From the NCBI RefSeq assembly GCF_001446935.1, contig NZ_LKKK01000002.1, positions 964,250 through 1,028,249 of the forward strand: a DNA stretch of 64,000 nucleotides, in the 5' to 3' direction. The notes under the pieces were generated by a model that did no database searches, was not told the origin of the DNA, and saw only the letters and a program-made list of their open reading frames with translations. The stretch is from Pseudomonas sp. TTU2014-080ASC. Its GTDB lineage: Bacteria; Pseudomonadota; Gammaproteobacteria; Pseudomonadales; Pseudomonadaceae. A program made the position numbers and the translations under genes. How positions within the stretch are numbered: the first letter of the stretch is position 1; every line of letters begins with the position of its first letter. Shown here piece by piece: positions 34,934 through 43,544 of this stretch.

Positions 34934-36307
34934 TCAGCATTCACTCACGACATCGACCTCGTCGGTGTATAGCCACAACACGGTCAACAGGCCGGCAGCA
35001 ACAAACGCCAGAGCTATGATCGACAAGGCGCCAGTGGCGCGTCCTGGCCCTTCGAGGGTGGCGCCGAGCAAGGCGATACCGGTTACCCCGCCACATTGGC
35101 GCGCGGCATTGAGTACCCCAGAACCGACGCCGACCTTGCTGCTCGGCACGCTCGCCAGACAAGCGCCGACGATCACTGGCAACGTTGCACCGCCCAGGCC
35201 GATCAGCAGCCCGCCGATCACTAAGCTGACGCGATCCAGACCATACAACGCCAGCAACGCCGCCCCGAGCGCGCCGCAGAGCATGCCGGCTGCGCCCATC
35301 GATCGGGCTCCGAAGGCGTTGGACAAACGCCCTGAAAGGCTTGCCATCACCCCGGTGGCAATGGTCATCGGGATCATTGCCAGGCCAATCTCCACCGGCG
35401 TGCGGCCCTGGCCTTGCAACGCGAAGGGCAGGACGAACAGGCTGCCGTAATACGCCAGGGTTTGCAGAAACCCGGCACCGATGGCGACAGAAAAGGTTCT
35501 CGACTCGAACAGATTCAGCGGCAGCATCGGTTCACGCTGGGCACGCTGCGAATAGATGAACGCTGCAGCGCAAACCAGCGCCGCCAGCAATGTCGCGATT
35601 ATCCAGACGTTGGCCCAGCCCCACACCGGCCCTTCAATCAGGGTAAAGATCAACGACACCAGCGCCAGTGCCGAGAGTAGCTGCCCCACCCAGTCGATAG
35701 CACGCGGCTGGATGCCAATGCGACTGCTGCGTATCGCGCAACAGCCCAAGGCGATCAGGCTGAACGGTACGTTCAGATAAAAAATCGAACGCCAGTCGAC
35801 CAGTTCCACCAGCATGCCGCCAAATAATGGACCGCTCACCAGCGCGAGCGCCGAGATCCCACCCCACAAGGCCACTGCCTTGGCTCGCTCCTTGGGACCG
35901 GGATACGCCCCGACCAGCAATGCCATGGAGCTGGGCAGCATCAGCGCCGCACCGATACCCTGAACCGCCCGTGCGGCAATCAGCTCGACCACGCCTTGCG
36001 CCAGAGCGCAGGCTACCGACGCACCGGTAAACACCAACAGGGCGAATAGAAACACTCTCCGCGCGCCCAGCCGATCGCTCAGCGCCCCAGCGGACAACAG
36101 CAGACTGGCAAACACAAGGGTGTAGGCGCCGGCAATCCATTGCAGACGATCCATCCCCGTTGCCAGGTCATGCCCAATGCTTGGCAGCGCCACGTTCAGC
36201 GCCGTTACATCCATTGCGACCATGAACGAACTCAACGCCACGCTCACCAGAACCGGAGCCGCCGAAGCAGGTCTGGCCGCCAGATCCATTGACAGGGTTT
36301 TGCCCAC
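34934..36307 (-). CDS. MFS multidrug-type exporter, DHA2 (14-helix) family
   Basis: The GTG at 36307, with GAGG 8 bases upstream, gives 457 residues; ATG at 36289 is an alternative. The 14-helix pattern, the first-helix AMDVTALNVALPSIG and the motif-A-like loop LSDRLGARRVF fit QacA/EmrB-type drug:proton antiporters. It diverges from the second LysR gene, from which it may be controlled. It probably exports the product or a toxic intermediate of the block. Confidence 0.9.
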   Translation of the reverse strand: MGKTLSMDLAARPASAAPVLVSVALSSFMVAMDVTALNVALPSIGHDLATGMDRLQWIAGAYTLVFASLLLSAGALSDRLGARRVFLFALLVFTGASVACALAQGVVELIAARAVQGIGAALMLPSSMALLVGAYPGPKERAKAVALWGGISALALVSGPLFGGMLVELVDWRSIFYLNVPFSLIALGCCAIRSSRIGIQPRAIDWVGQLLSALALVSLIFTLIEGPVWGWANVWIIATLLAALVCAAAFIYSQRAQREPMLPLNLFESRTFSVAIGAGFLQTLAYYGSLFVLPFALQGQGRTPVEIGLAMIPMTIATGVMASLSGRLSNAFGARSMGAAGMLCGALGAALLALYGLDRVSLVIGGLLIGLGGATLPVIVGACLASVPSSKVGVGSGVLNAARQCGGVTGIALLGATLEGPGRATGALSIIALAFVAAGLLTVLWLYTDEVDVVSEC

Positions 36308-36346
36308 TTTCAACACCTCACTGTGTATTCAGGTGTGATCCTGAGT

Positions 36347-36362
36347 CGGAGCGGGTGCTCCG
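36347..36362. repeat. Short hairpin in the MFS/LysR divergent region
   Basis: CGGAGC-gggt-GCTCCG forms a perfect 6-bp stem with a 4-base loop between the MFS and LysR genes. It may be part of an operator or a leader hairpin; nothing else supports a function. Confidence 0.35.
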
Positions 36363-36387
36363 TAAAATTAAATCTCGATTAGTCGAA

Positions 36388-36404
36388 CATAAGAGGAACT
36401 ACTG
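36388..36404 (+). promoter_or_regulatory. Shared block motif, copy 2 (CATAAGA-N5-TACTG)
   Basis: The site directly precedes the ATG of the second LysR gene and includes its ribosome site AGAGGA. Compared with copy 3, 15 of 18 bases from 36388 are the same. The overlap with a ribosome site could inflate the similarity. Confidence 0.4.
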
Positions 36405-36406
36405 AG

Positions 36407-37333
36407 ATGATGAACCTAATGCATTGGCGCCTGCTGGTTGCCGTGGCTGACGCCGAAAATGTTTCCCGCGCCGCCGAGCGCTACGGCATTACCCAGTCGG
36501 GCGCCAGTCAGGCCCTGACACAAATGGAAGAAGCGCTGGGGGTGAAAGTCTTCGTGCGCGACCGCCGCCAGACCACCGTGACCGCCATCGGGCAACAGAT
36601 CGTTGAACGCGCGCGGCGCATGCTCAGCGAGTTCGAATCAATCCAGAATTTGGTAGATGCCTCGCGCGGTTGCCATCTGGGGCGGATCAAACTCGCCAGT
36701 TTTCCTTCGGTGTTCGCCAACCTGCTGCCGCCGCTGCTGCAAAGCTTCAGTCGACTGCACCCCGGCATTGAGATCGTTACCCTCGAAGGCACTGACGAGG
36801 AAGTCGAGCAATGGCTGGCCAACAGCAGCATCGACCTGGGCGTGGTGATGAACCCCAGCCCTTCCAGTGGCGCACTGCTGCTGGGCCGCGACTCGTGGGT
36901 GGCTGTAGTGCCCACCGATCACTACCTGGCGCGCAAGTCCTCGTCCAGCACCGTGGCCCTCAAGGATCTGGTGGAAGAACCGTTCATCCTCGCTACCGGT
37001 GGTTGCCACCTCAATGGCCAATCACTGGTCGAACGCGAAGGCCTCAAGCTCAAGGACATCAAGATCACCGTGCGCGACTGGACCACGGCGTTTGCGCTGA
37101 TCAGCGAAGGCATGGGCATTTCCATCGTGCCGGCCTCGACCCTGCCGGTGGACCGCCGGGGCATGCGGGTCTTCGAGTTGAGCAAGCCGATCTATCGTGA
37201 GTTCGGCTTGGTGTGCTCAGCTGCTGGCGAACGCACGCCTTCTGCCCTGGCGTTTCTCAATGAAATCCGCAAATCGACCCTCAGCAACGACATCCCGATG
37301 ACCGTTCGCAGTACCGAAGTGAAAGTCGCCTAA
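36407..37333 (+). CDS. LysR-type regulator, second in the block
   Basis: The 308-residue protein has an HTH at residues 19-39 (NVSRAAERYGITQSGASQAL) and an effector-binding domain of CbbR/CynR-like type. AGAGGA precedes the double ATG. It diverges from the MFS exporter and lies 154 bases upstream of the GST operon, so it may control either or both. It belongs to a different LysR branch from the regulator at 28100-29026 and is not a duplicate. Confidence 0.9.
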   Translation: MMNLMHWRLLVAVADAENVSRAAERYGITQSGASQALTQMEEALGVKVFVRDRRQTTVTAIGQQIVERARRMLSEFESIQNLVDASRGCHLGRIKLASFPSVFANLLPPLLQSFSRLHPGIEIVTLEGTDEEVEQWLANSSIDLGVVMNPSPSSGALLLGRDSWVAVVPTDHYLARKSSSSTVALKDLVEEPFILATGGCHLNGQSLVEREGLKLKDIKITVRDWTTAFALISEGMGISIVPASTLPVDRRGMRVFELSKPIYREFGLVCSAAGERTPSALAFLNEIRKSTLSNDIPMTVRSTEVKVA

Positions 37334-37338
37334 ATGGC

Positions 37339-37370
37339 CATAAGAGCACCTAATGATGGGCTCATAAGAT
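37339..37370 (+). promoter_or_regulatory. Shared block motif, copy 3 (CATAAGA-N5-TAATG) plus CTCATAAGAT
   Basis: The motif CATAAGA-N5-TAATG is at 37339-37355, and CTCATAAGAT at 37361-37370. In copy 1 the same two elements occur in the same order (CTCATGAGAT directly after the motif). The site lies between the second LysR gene and the GST operon and probably serves that operon's promoter. Confidence 0.5.
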
Positions 37371-37487
37371 CGTAATTTTACCGATCAATGCCATGACACC
37401 AATATATCTGGGACGAGGCTCACAGCCGTTTCCGGCCTAGAACATCACTCGTTCGGGGACGTGTGGCCCATTTATAAGGAGATACCT

Positions 37488-38099
37488 ATGAAACTGTACT
37501 TTGCCCCCATGACTTGCTCCCTTTCGCCGCATATCGTACTGCGTGAACTCGGCCTGCCTTTCGAACTGATCCGGGTCAACAATAAGACCAAGGCCACAGC
37601 TGACGGCCGTGACTTCCGCGACATTAACCCAAAGGGTTACGTGGCCGCGCTGGTGCTGGACAACGGCCAGGTGCTGACCGAAGGCCCGGCCATCGTGCAA
37701 TACCTGGCCGACCTGGTGCCGGGCAATTCCCTGGCACCGGCCAACGGCACTTGGGAACGCACCCGCCTGCAGGAAATGCTGAACTTCATCACCTCGGAAA
37801 TCCATGGTGGTAGCGCGCCGCTGTTCAACGCCGACATTCCTGAACAGACCAAGGAAATCTTCCGCCAGAAGCTGTTCAAGCGTCTGGACTACCTGAACAA
37901 GGGCTTGGTCAATAAAGACTTCCTGCTGGGCACCTTCGGTCTGGCCGACGCCTACTTGTTCGCCGTGCTCAAGTGGCTGCCGTTCTTCAATATCGATGTG
38001 AAGGACTGGCCGGAACTCGCTTTGTTTATGGAGCGCATCCAAGCACGCCCAAGCGTACAGGCCGCGATTGCCGCGGAAGAGGCAACGCAGCTGGTTTAA
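37488..38099 (+). CDS. Beta-class glutathione S-transferase
   Basis: The ATG at 37488 with AAGGAG upstream gives 203 residues; an earlier GTG frame is disfavoured. The beta-class features are Cys10 in MTCSLSPH and the glutathione-binding TEGPAIVQYL (Glu65 region). The C-terminal all-helical domain is complete. In this operon the enzyme may use glutathione to isomerise, add to or detoxify a reactive intermediate. Confidence 0.92.
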   Translation: MKLYFAPMTCSLSPHIVLRELGLPFELIRVNNKTKATADGRDFRDINPKGYVAALVLDNGQVLTEGPAIVQYLADLVPGNSLAPANGTWERTRLQEMLNFITSEIHGGSAPLFNADIPEQTKEIFRQKLFKRLDYLNKGLVNKDFLLGTFGLADAYLFAVLKWLPFFNIDVKDWPELALFMERIQARPSVQAAIAAEEATQLV

Positions 38100-38162
38100 T
38101 CACGGATGACAGAGGCCAGTCGCTGCTGGTCTCTGCCCACTTCAACCTGGATGAAGACCTCT

Positions 38163-38534
38163 ATGCAGACCATTGAACGCGTCCCAAGTGGCCACGCAGG
38201 ACGTAGTCGTTCCTGCGCCTACGCCAACATCGTTTACACGGTCGCAACCTCCCCGGACACCTCGCTGGACATCGTCGGGCAGACCCACCAGGCTCTCGCC
38301 GCCCTGAGCGCCAGCCTCGAAAGTCTCGGCTCCCACCCTTCGCGCATGCTCTCAGCCCAGGTGCTGCTGGCGGACATGGGCAGCAAAACCGTGGTCGATG
38401 AAATCTGGGCCCGCTGGATCGGCGACAACCCGCAGCACTGGCCGCAGCGCGCCTGTTACGGCGTCGACCTGGGCGGCAAGCTGCTGATCGAAATCATCGT
38501 CACCGCGGCTCGAGAAACGGCATATGACGCATAA
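38163..38534 (+). CDS. RidA-like (YjgF/Rid) protein lacking the archetypal Arg
   Basis: The product, from ATG at 38163, has 123 residues and keeps the Rid fold (YANIVYTVATSPDTSLDIVGQTHQAL without long gaps). RidA enamine deaminases carry an essential Arg near the end (R105, VARLPKD). The equivalent stretch here is YGVDLGGKLLIEI, with no Arg, so it probably belongs to the Rid4-7 type groups and may not deaminate enamines. An in-frame ATG at 38106 is possible. It overlaps the next gene by 11 bases. Confidence 0.78.
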   Translation: MQTIERVPSGHAGRSRSCAYANIVYTVATSPDTSLDIVGQTHQALAALSASLESLGSHPSRMLSAQVLLADMGSKTVVDEIWARWIGDNPQHWPQRACYGVDLGGKLLIEIIVTAARETAYDA

Positions 38535-38928
38535 CGATCAAATCGAGCAGGTGATCCGCTCCTGCGAAGCACAACGCAGTGCCGCCATGCTCGACGGTCA
38601 ACTTGATATCTTCAGCTATCTGTTCCACCCGAACCTGACCTACGTCCACTCCAGCGGTGTGGTCGACGATCTGAAGAGCTACCTTGAGAAATGTCGCTCC
38701 CGGGAGTTCATCTATCACACCTTGAACCATCAAATCGACAAAGTGACCCGAGCGGGTGAACTGGCGATCGCGGCTGGGGAAATGGTCGCCACTGTCACCT
38801 CCGGGGGCATGCGAAAACAACTGCATAACCGAACGCTCATGGCGTGGAAGAAGACCGATGAACAATGGCAACTGCTGGTCTATCAAGCGACGCCGCTCAA
38901 GCCGGCCTTGGTCCCCGAAGTAACGTGA
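38524..38928 (+). CDS. SnoaL/NTF2-like protein, DUF4440 type
   Basis: The 134-residue protein shows an N-terminal helix pair (QIEQVIRSCEAQRSAAM), then the cone-shaped beta sheet typical of the NTF2-like fold (FHPNLTYVHSSGVVDD; RTLMAWKKTDEQWQLLVYQAT). DUF4440 members are small enzymes or binding proteins for aromatic or polyketide-like compounds. It overlaps the RidA-like gene and closes the operon and the accessory block. Confidence 0.82.
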   Translation: MTHNDQIEQVIRSCEAQRSAAMLDGQLDIFSYLFHPNLTYVHSSGVVDDLKSYLEKCRSREFIYHTLNHQIDKVTRAGELAIAAGEMVATVTSGGMRKQLHNRTLMAWKKTDEQWQLLVYQATPLKPALVPEVT

Positions 38929-38971
38929 GCGACTCGGTGTGTGCCAGCTCTCGGAGCAGTCGGCGGGATGC

Positions 38972-39259
38972 TCAGGAAATTAGCCCGCTGAGCAACCAGA
39001 GGCCGAGCAGCAGCCAGATGATTCCGGCAATAAAGGATTTGCGCACGAACGCCCGGCACCCCACATACAGCAGCCACAAGCCAAGCAGCAGGACTACCAG
39101 GCTGAGCAGCGAGGGGGTTACTCCCAGGGCATTAGACAGACCGGTGATAAAACTGCCGATGATGCCGCCCATGGCACTGAGTAGTGCACCGAGGTTTTCC
39201 ACGATAAACCGAATAAAGGTGCCTACGGCCTCGCCGAGCGTTTCGAAAAAACCATCCAC
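38972..39259 (-). CDS. Small membrane protein, unknown
   Basis: The 95-residue protein has three hydrophobic stretches (about residues 13-40, 50-65, and 74-93), probably three membrane helices, and no catalytic motif. The first is amphipathic (FIRFIVENLGALLSAMGGIIGSF). The ATG at 39259 lies 132 bases from the divergent pbpC gene. No family recognised. Confidence 0.7.
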   Translation of the reverse strand: MDGFFETLGEAVGTFIRFIVENLGALLSAMGGIIGSFITGLSNALGVTPSLLSLVVLLLGLWLLYVGCRAFVRKSFIAGIIWLLLGLWLLSGLIS

Positions 39260-39391
39260 TGTCGTCGTTCCTTAATTACGGTCAGTTTGCCTGTAGAGTG
39301 GGGCGCGAAATGAGGCGGTCATTTGACACAATGTGTGCGTTGTTGTCGATTGCATCCGATCTCGCACGCTCTGCATCAGTCAAGGAATGAA

Positions 39392-41752
39392 GTGTCAGTG
39401 AGCTGGACCCAACATTTTGCCGCGTACGCCCGACGCCCAGGCTACAGATGGCTGGCGCTGCCGCTGGTTGTCGTCGTGCTGTTATGGGGCGCTGACCGGC
39501 TGTTTCCGCTGCCGCTGCCCGAGGATGATCTGGCTCGTGTGGTGCTGGCCGAAGATGGCACGCCGCTGTGGCGTTTTGCAGATGCGGACGGTGTTTGGCG
39601 TTATCCGGTCAGCCCGCAGGAGGTGTCGCCCTATTACCTTGAAGCGCTGCTGACCTATGAGGACCGCTGGTTCTACCAGCATCCGGGGGTTAACCCGCTG
39701 GCGCTGGGGCGTGCGGCGTGGCAGAACCTTAGCGGTGGGCGCGTATTGTCCGGCGGCAGCACCTTGTCGATGCAGGTGGCGCGGCTGCTTGATCCTCACT
39801 CGCGCAGCTACGTCGGCAAGCTCAAGCAACTGTGGCGAACTCTGCAGTTGGAATGGCACCTGTCCAAGGATGAAATCCTCACCCTGTACCTCAACCGCGC
39901 ACCGTTTGGCGGCACCTTGCAGGGAGTTGCAGCGGCCAGTTGGGCCTATCTGGGCAAATCGCCGGCGCAACTGACCCGCGCCGAAGCTGCGTTGTTGGCG
40001 GTGTTGCCGCAAGCGCCGAGCCGCCTGCGTCCGGATCGTCATCCTCAGCGGGCGCAGGCTGCGCGGGACAAAGTGCTGCAGCGGCTGGCCGAGTTTGCAG
40101 TGTGGCCGTCAGCAGCAGTGGACGATGCGCTGCAGGAACCGGTGATTCTGGCTCCGCGTCAGGAGCCGAAGCTGGCTCCGCTGCTGGCGCGCCGGTTGAA
40201 CAAACCCGGCAGCCCGCCGCTGATCCGCACCACGGTGGATGCGGCCTTGCAGCTGCGCCTTGAAGACTTGCTACTGGGCTGGCGGGCACGTTTGCCGGAG
40301 CGCACCTCGGCAGCGATTCTGGTGGTGGAGCATTCGAGCATGGCGGCTCGGGCGTATGTCGGCTCGGTGGATATTGCCGATGCCAAGCGTTTCGGTCATG
40401 TGGACATGATCCGCTCGGTGCGTTCACCGGGCTCAACCTTGAAGCCCTTCTTGTTTGGCATGGCGCTGGATGAAGGGCTGATCCATTCCGAATCTCTGCT
40501 GCAAGACGTGCCCAGACGCTATGGCGACTATCGCCCCGGCAACTTTTCCAGCGGCTTCAGTGGGCCAGTGGCCGCGAGCTCGGCCCTGGCACGCTCACTC
40601 AACCTGCCTTTTGTGCAGTTGCTGGAGGCATACGGGCCGAAGCGTTTTGCCGGAGAAATGCGCGCAGCCGGTGTGCCGTTGCGCATTCCACCTTTAGCAC
40701 AGCCAAATTTGGCGCTGATTCTCGGCGGCGCTGGCAGCCAATTGGAAGAACTGGTGGCGGGCTACAGCGCTTTTGCCCGCAGCGGTAAAGTCGCCGCTGT
40801 GCGCCTGCAGCCGCAGGATCAACTGCGTGAGCGGCAGCTGCTTTCCCCCGGAGCTGCGTGGATCACCCGGCGCATCCTCAGTGGCCAGGCGCGACCAGAT
40901 CGTGACCCGACCACCGCACTGCTGGAGCGTCCGCAACTGGCTTGGAAAACGGGCACCAGCTATGGCTTTCGCGATGCCTGGTCGATTGGCGTGGGGCCGC
41001 GCTACCTGGTTGGTGTGTGGATCGGTCGCCCCGACGGTACACCGGTGCCTGGCCAGTTTGGCTTGGCTTCGGCGGCACCCTTGATGCTGCAAGTGCATGA
41101 CCTGCTGAGCAATCGGGGCGAACAACGGGCTGCCACGCTGCCAGCGGATATGCAGCCGGACTCGGTCGGTGTGGCGGCGATCTGTTGGCCCGCCGGGCAG
41201 CCGATGGACAGACACGACGCCAACTGCCGCCAGCAACGCTTTGCCTGGACGCTGGATGGTACTACGCCGCCGACGCTGCTCGCGCAGGACCAGCCTCTGG
41301 GCCAGGGCCTGCGTGAGCGTTATTGGGTCAACGCGGCTGGCCTACGGGTTGATGCCGCCTGCAACGACGCTCGCGAGCAGACGCTGCTGCTGTGGCCGGC
41401 CGCGCTTGAGCCGTGGCTGCCGCGCCGCGAATGGCGCAGCGCCCGTTTGCCTGCAGTGGATGCACAGTGCCCGCCGCAGCACGCCAGAGCAGTTGCGCCG
41501 CTGTCGGTGGTCGGGGTGAAGGAGGGCGATCGCCTGCGCCGTCCGGCCAATAGCGTGGAGCCGCTGCGCCTGCGCCTGTCTGCATTGGGCGGCAGTGGTC
41601 GGCTGTGGTGGTTTGTGGATGGCCAGCCGGTGGCTGAGACAGCGGCTGAGGCTGCGTTTGAACACAGCTTCAGCCGCAACGGGCGTTATCAATTGAGTGT
41701 GCTGGATGAAACCGGACAGACTGCCAAGGTGCAGTTCAGCCTGTTTGATTAG
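39392..41752 (+). CDS. pbpC: Penicillin-binding protein 1C
   Basis: The GTG at 39392, with AAGGA 5 bases upstream, gives 786 residues (a second GTG lies two codons later). After one membrane anchor come the GT51 transglycosylase motifs with Glu90 (LTYEDRWFYQH) and GGSTLSMQ, then the transpeptidase SxxK (Ser348-Lys351, SPGSTLK), SLN and KTGTS. The C-terminal tail fits the BiPBP-C domain. PbpC is a bifunctional peptidoglycan synthase. In E. coli it is next to the alpha-2-macroglobulin gene yfhM; no such gene is in this window. Confidence 0.94.
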   Translation: MSVSWTQHFAAYARRPGYRWLALPLVVVVLLWGADRLFPLPLPEDDLARVVLAEDGTPLWRFADADGVWRYPVSPQEVSPYYLEALLTYEDRWFYQHPGVNPLALGRAAWQNLSGGRVLSGGSTLSMQVARLLDPHSRSYVGKLKQLWRTLQLEWHLSKDEILTLYLNRAPFGGTLQGVAAASWAYLGKSPAQLTRAEAALLAVLPQAPSRLRPDRHPQRAQAARDKVLQRLAEFAVWPSAAVDDALQEPVILAPRQEPKLAPLLARRLNKPGSPPLIRTTVDAALQLRLEDLLLGWRARLPERTSAAILVVEHSSMAARAYVGSVDIADAKRFGHVDMIRSVRSPGSTLKPFLFGMALDEGLIHSESLLQDVPRRYGDYRPGNFSSGFSGPVAASSALARSLNLPFVQLLEAYGPKRFAGEMRAAGVPLRIPPLAQPNLALILGGAGSQLEELVAGYSAFARSGKVAAVRLQPQDQLRERQLLSPGAAWITRRILSGQARPDRDPTTALLERPQLAWKTGTSYGFRDAWSIGVGPRYLVGVWIGRPDGTPVPGQFGLASAAPLMLQVHDLLSNRGEQRAATLPADMQPDSVGVAAICWPAGQPMDRHDANCRQQRFAWTLDGTTPPTLLAQDQPLGQGLRERYWVNAAGLRVDAACNDAREQTLLLWPAALEPWLPRREWRSARLPAVDAQCPPQHARAVAPLSVVGVKEGDRLRRPANSVEPLRLRLSALGGSGRLWWFVDGQPVAETAAEAAFEHSFSRNGRYQLSVLDETGQTAKVQFSLFD

Positions 41753-42870
41753 ACAGTCACCAGCGAATTACGTCCGGCGTTTTTGGCCTTATACAGCGCA
41801 TCGTCGACGCGCTTATAGAAGGCCGCGGCAGTGACATCCCGCTCCAGCTCAAAGCAGCCCACACCCACACTCGCGGTCAGCACAATCTGCTCACTGCCTA
41901 CAGCGAAGTAGCTGCTGGCCAGCTCTATACGGAACTGATCGGCCATGGCCTGGGCATGTTCCAGCTGGGTGTTGGGCATCAGTACGCCGAACTCTTCCCC
42001 GCCTAAACGCAGCAGCGCGTCGCTGGCACGGCGAAAGTGCAGACGCATACGCTCGGCAAATGCACTCAGGCATTCGTCACCGCAGGCGTGGCCGTATACA
42101 TCATTGATCTGCTTGAAATGGTCGATATCCAGCAAAACCAGTGATAACGGCTGATTCTGTCGTTGTGCTGAAGCCACCATATTCGGAAACAGGCTGTTGA
42201 ACTGGTAGCGGTTGCCCAGCTGGGTCAGGCCATCAGTGCGACTGAGTTGGTCGAGGTGTTCCTGCTGGCGCAGCAACTGTTGCTCCAGCTCAATCGTGCG
42301 GCGGTAGCCTCGGTGACTTTTGCGCAGGGCCAGCAGCAGGTAGCTGGCGTAGGCCAGCAGCGACACCAGCAGCGGATATTGCTCGCGCCAGTCGATGGCC
42401 AGGCTGATCAGCGGAGGCACATACAGAAGCAACAACGCCAGCACGACAGGCAGTTTGCGCAGACCGAAGTTGAAGACAATGGCGGTACTGAAGGCGACGG
42501 TGCTGAGCGTGGCAATGACCTCAGACTTGCCAAACAGATCGTGAGTTAACGCTGCTGCATTGACTACGCCCCAGCAGAGGGCGGTAGACAGGATTAACGC
42601 CCATTGCACTTTCAGCCAGCGCTTAAGGATTTGCGGGCTTTGTGACGTAGGCGGCTGATGGCGCAGGTGCAGGGCGAACAAGGTAACGGAAACAGCTACC
42701 CCGATCAGGCCGGGCACCATCAGGGCCTGAGGATCGTTACTGAACAACCAGATAAGTGGCCAGGGCAGCAAGTAATAGATACCGGCCATGGCTGAGCGGC
42801 CGTGCATATCTTGCACTTCTCGCCAGAGTGCGAACTCTGCGGGATGCCGGGGAACTTGACGAAGAGGCAT
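41749..42870 (-). CDS. Membrane-bound diguanylate cyclase
   Basis: The 373-residue protein has about five to six N-terminal membrane helices (residues 28-182), a coiled-coil linker (EQQLLRQQEHLDQL) and a GGDEF domain. The active site is Gly290-Gly-Glu-Glu-Phe294 (GGEEF). An inhibitory I-site RxxD (Arg281-Asp284) lies at the proper five-residue distance, so it should make c-di-GMP and be product-inhibited. It converges on pbpC. The ATG has no obvious Shine-Dalgarno, so a lower translation rate or another start is possible. Confidence 0.92.
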   Translation of the reverse strand: MPLRQVPRHPAEFALWREVQDMHGRSAMAGIYYLLPWPLIWLFSNDPQALMVPGLIGVAVSVTLFALHLRHQPPTSQSPQILKRWLKVQWALILSTALCWGVVNAAALTHDLFGKSEVIATLSTVAFSTAIVFNFGLRKLPVVLALLLLYVPPLISLAIDWREQYPLLVSLLAYASYLLLALRKSHRGYRRTIELEQQLLRQQEHLDQLSRTDGLTQLGNRYQFNSLFPNMVASAQRQNQPLSLVLLDIDHFKQINDVYGHACGDECLSAFAERMRLHFRRASDALLRLGGEEFGVLMPNTQLEHAQAMADQFRIELASSYFAVGSEQIVLTASVGVGCFELERDVTAAAFYKRVDDALYKAKNAGRNSLVTV

Positions 42871-43036
42871 GGGGAAAAAATCACACTAAAGACTAGGTGA
42901 GGATACCCGTTTCGCCAGAAAAAAGCTGTCAAAAAGCCAGCATTTAAGACGAGCGTAACTGTTTTGCCCCAAATGCCTTATCTGACTGGCCGCAGAACGC
43001 CTTTGTGCGTGATTTTAACTAAGCCCGAGGCATGTC

Positions 43037-43486
43037 TCAGCCACGACGAATCAGCCAAATTCCGCCAATGATCAGCAGCAGTCCGGCGATTTTTCCCAGG
43101 CTGACCGGTGACTCGCGAAAGCCTACCCAGCCGAAGTGATCCAACAGCAAAGCAATGCTGAGCTGCCCGGCAATTACCAGCGCCATGAACAGCAGGGCAC
43201 CGACTCTGGGGCCGGCGAAGGCGGCTGTTGCAATAAAGAACGCCCCCAGCAGGCCACCGCTCCAGTGCCACCAACTCAGGCCCTTGAAGGCCGACAGGAG
43301 CGGCACCTCGCGCTGCCAGAGAGTCAGCAGCAGCAGTGCGAGGGTACCGACTACAAAGGAGATCAGGGCTGCTGCCAGCACACTGGAAATGTGTTTGGCC
43401 AGTTGGCCGTTGATACCGGCTTGTAGCGGCATCAGTGCTCCAGCCAGTAAAGGCAGGGCAAGTAACCACCAGGGCATAGCAGGCAT
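43037..43486 (-). CDS. DMT-family transporter, DUF606/YdcZ type
   Basis: The 149-residue protein has five predicted membrane helices and the YdcZ-type start PLLAGALMPLQAGINGQLAK. These small drug/metabolite-family proteins may act as homodimers or pairs, and the transported compound is unknown. AGGAG precedes the ATG. Confidence 0.85.
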   Translation of the reverse strand: MPAMPWWLLALPLLAGALMPLQAGINGQLAKHISSVLAAALISFVVGTLALLLLTLWQREVPLLSAFKGLSWWHWSGGLLGAFFIATAAFAGPRVGALLFMALVIAGQLSIALLLDHFGWVGFRESPVSLGKIAGLLLIIGGIWLIRRG

Positions 43487-43544
43487 TGGGCAGACTCCTG
43501 AAACAAGGGCGGCGGATTATGTCGCAAAAAGCCTCAGGCGGCTG

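Noticed and set aside
28100..38928. Integrative element or prophage origin of the block
   Set aside because: No integrase, transposase, tRNA target, or flanking repeat was seen, so only a general accessory status is claimed.
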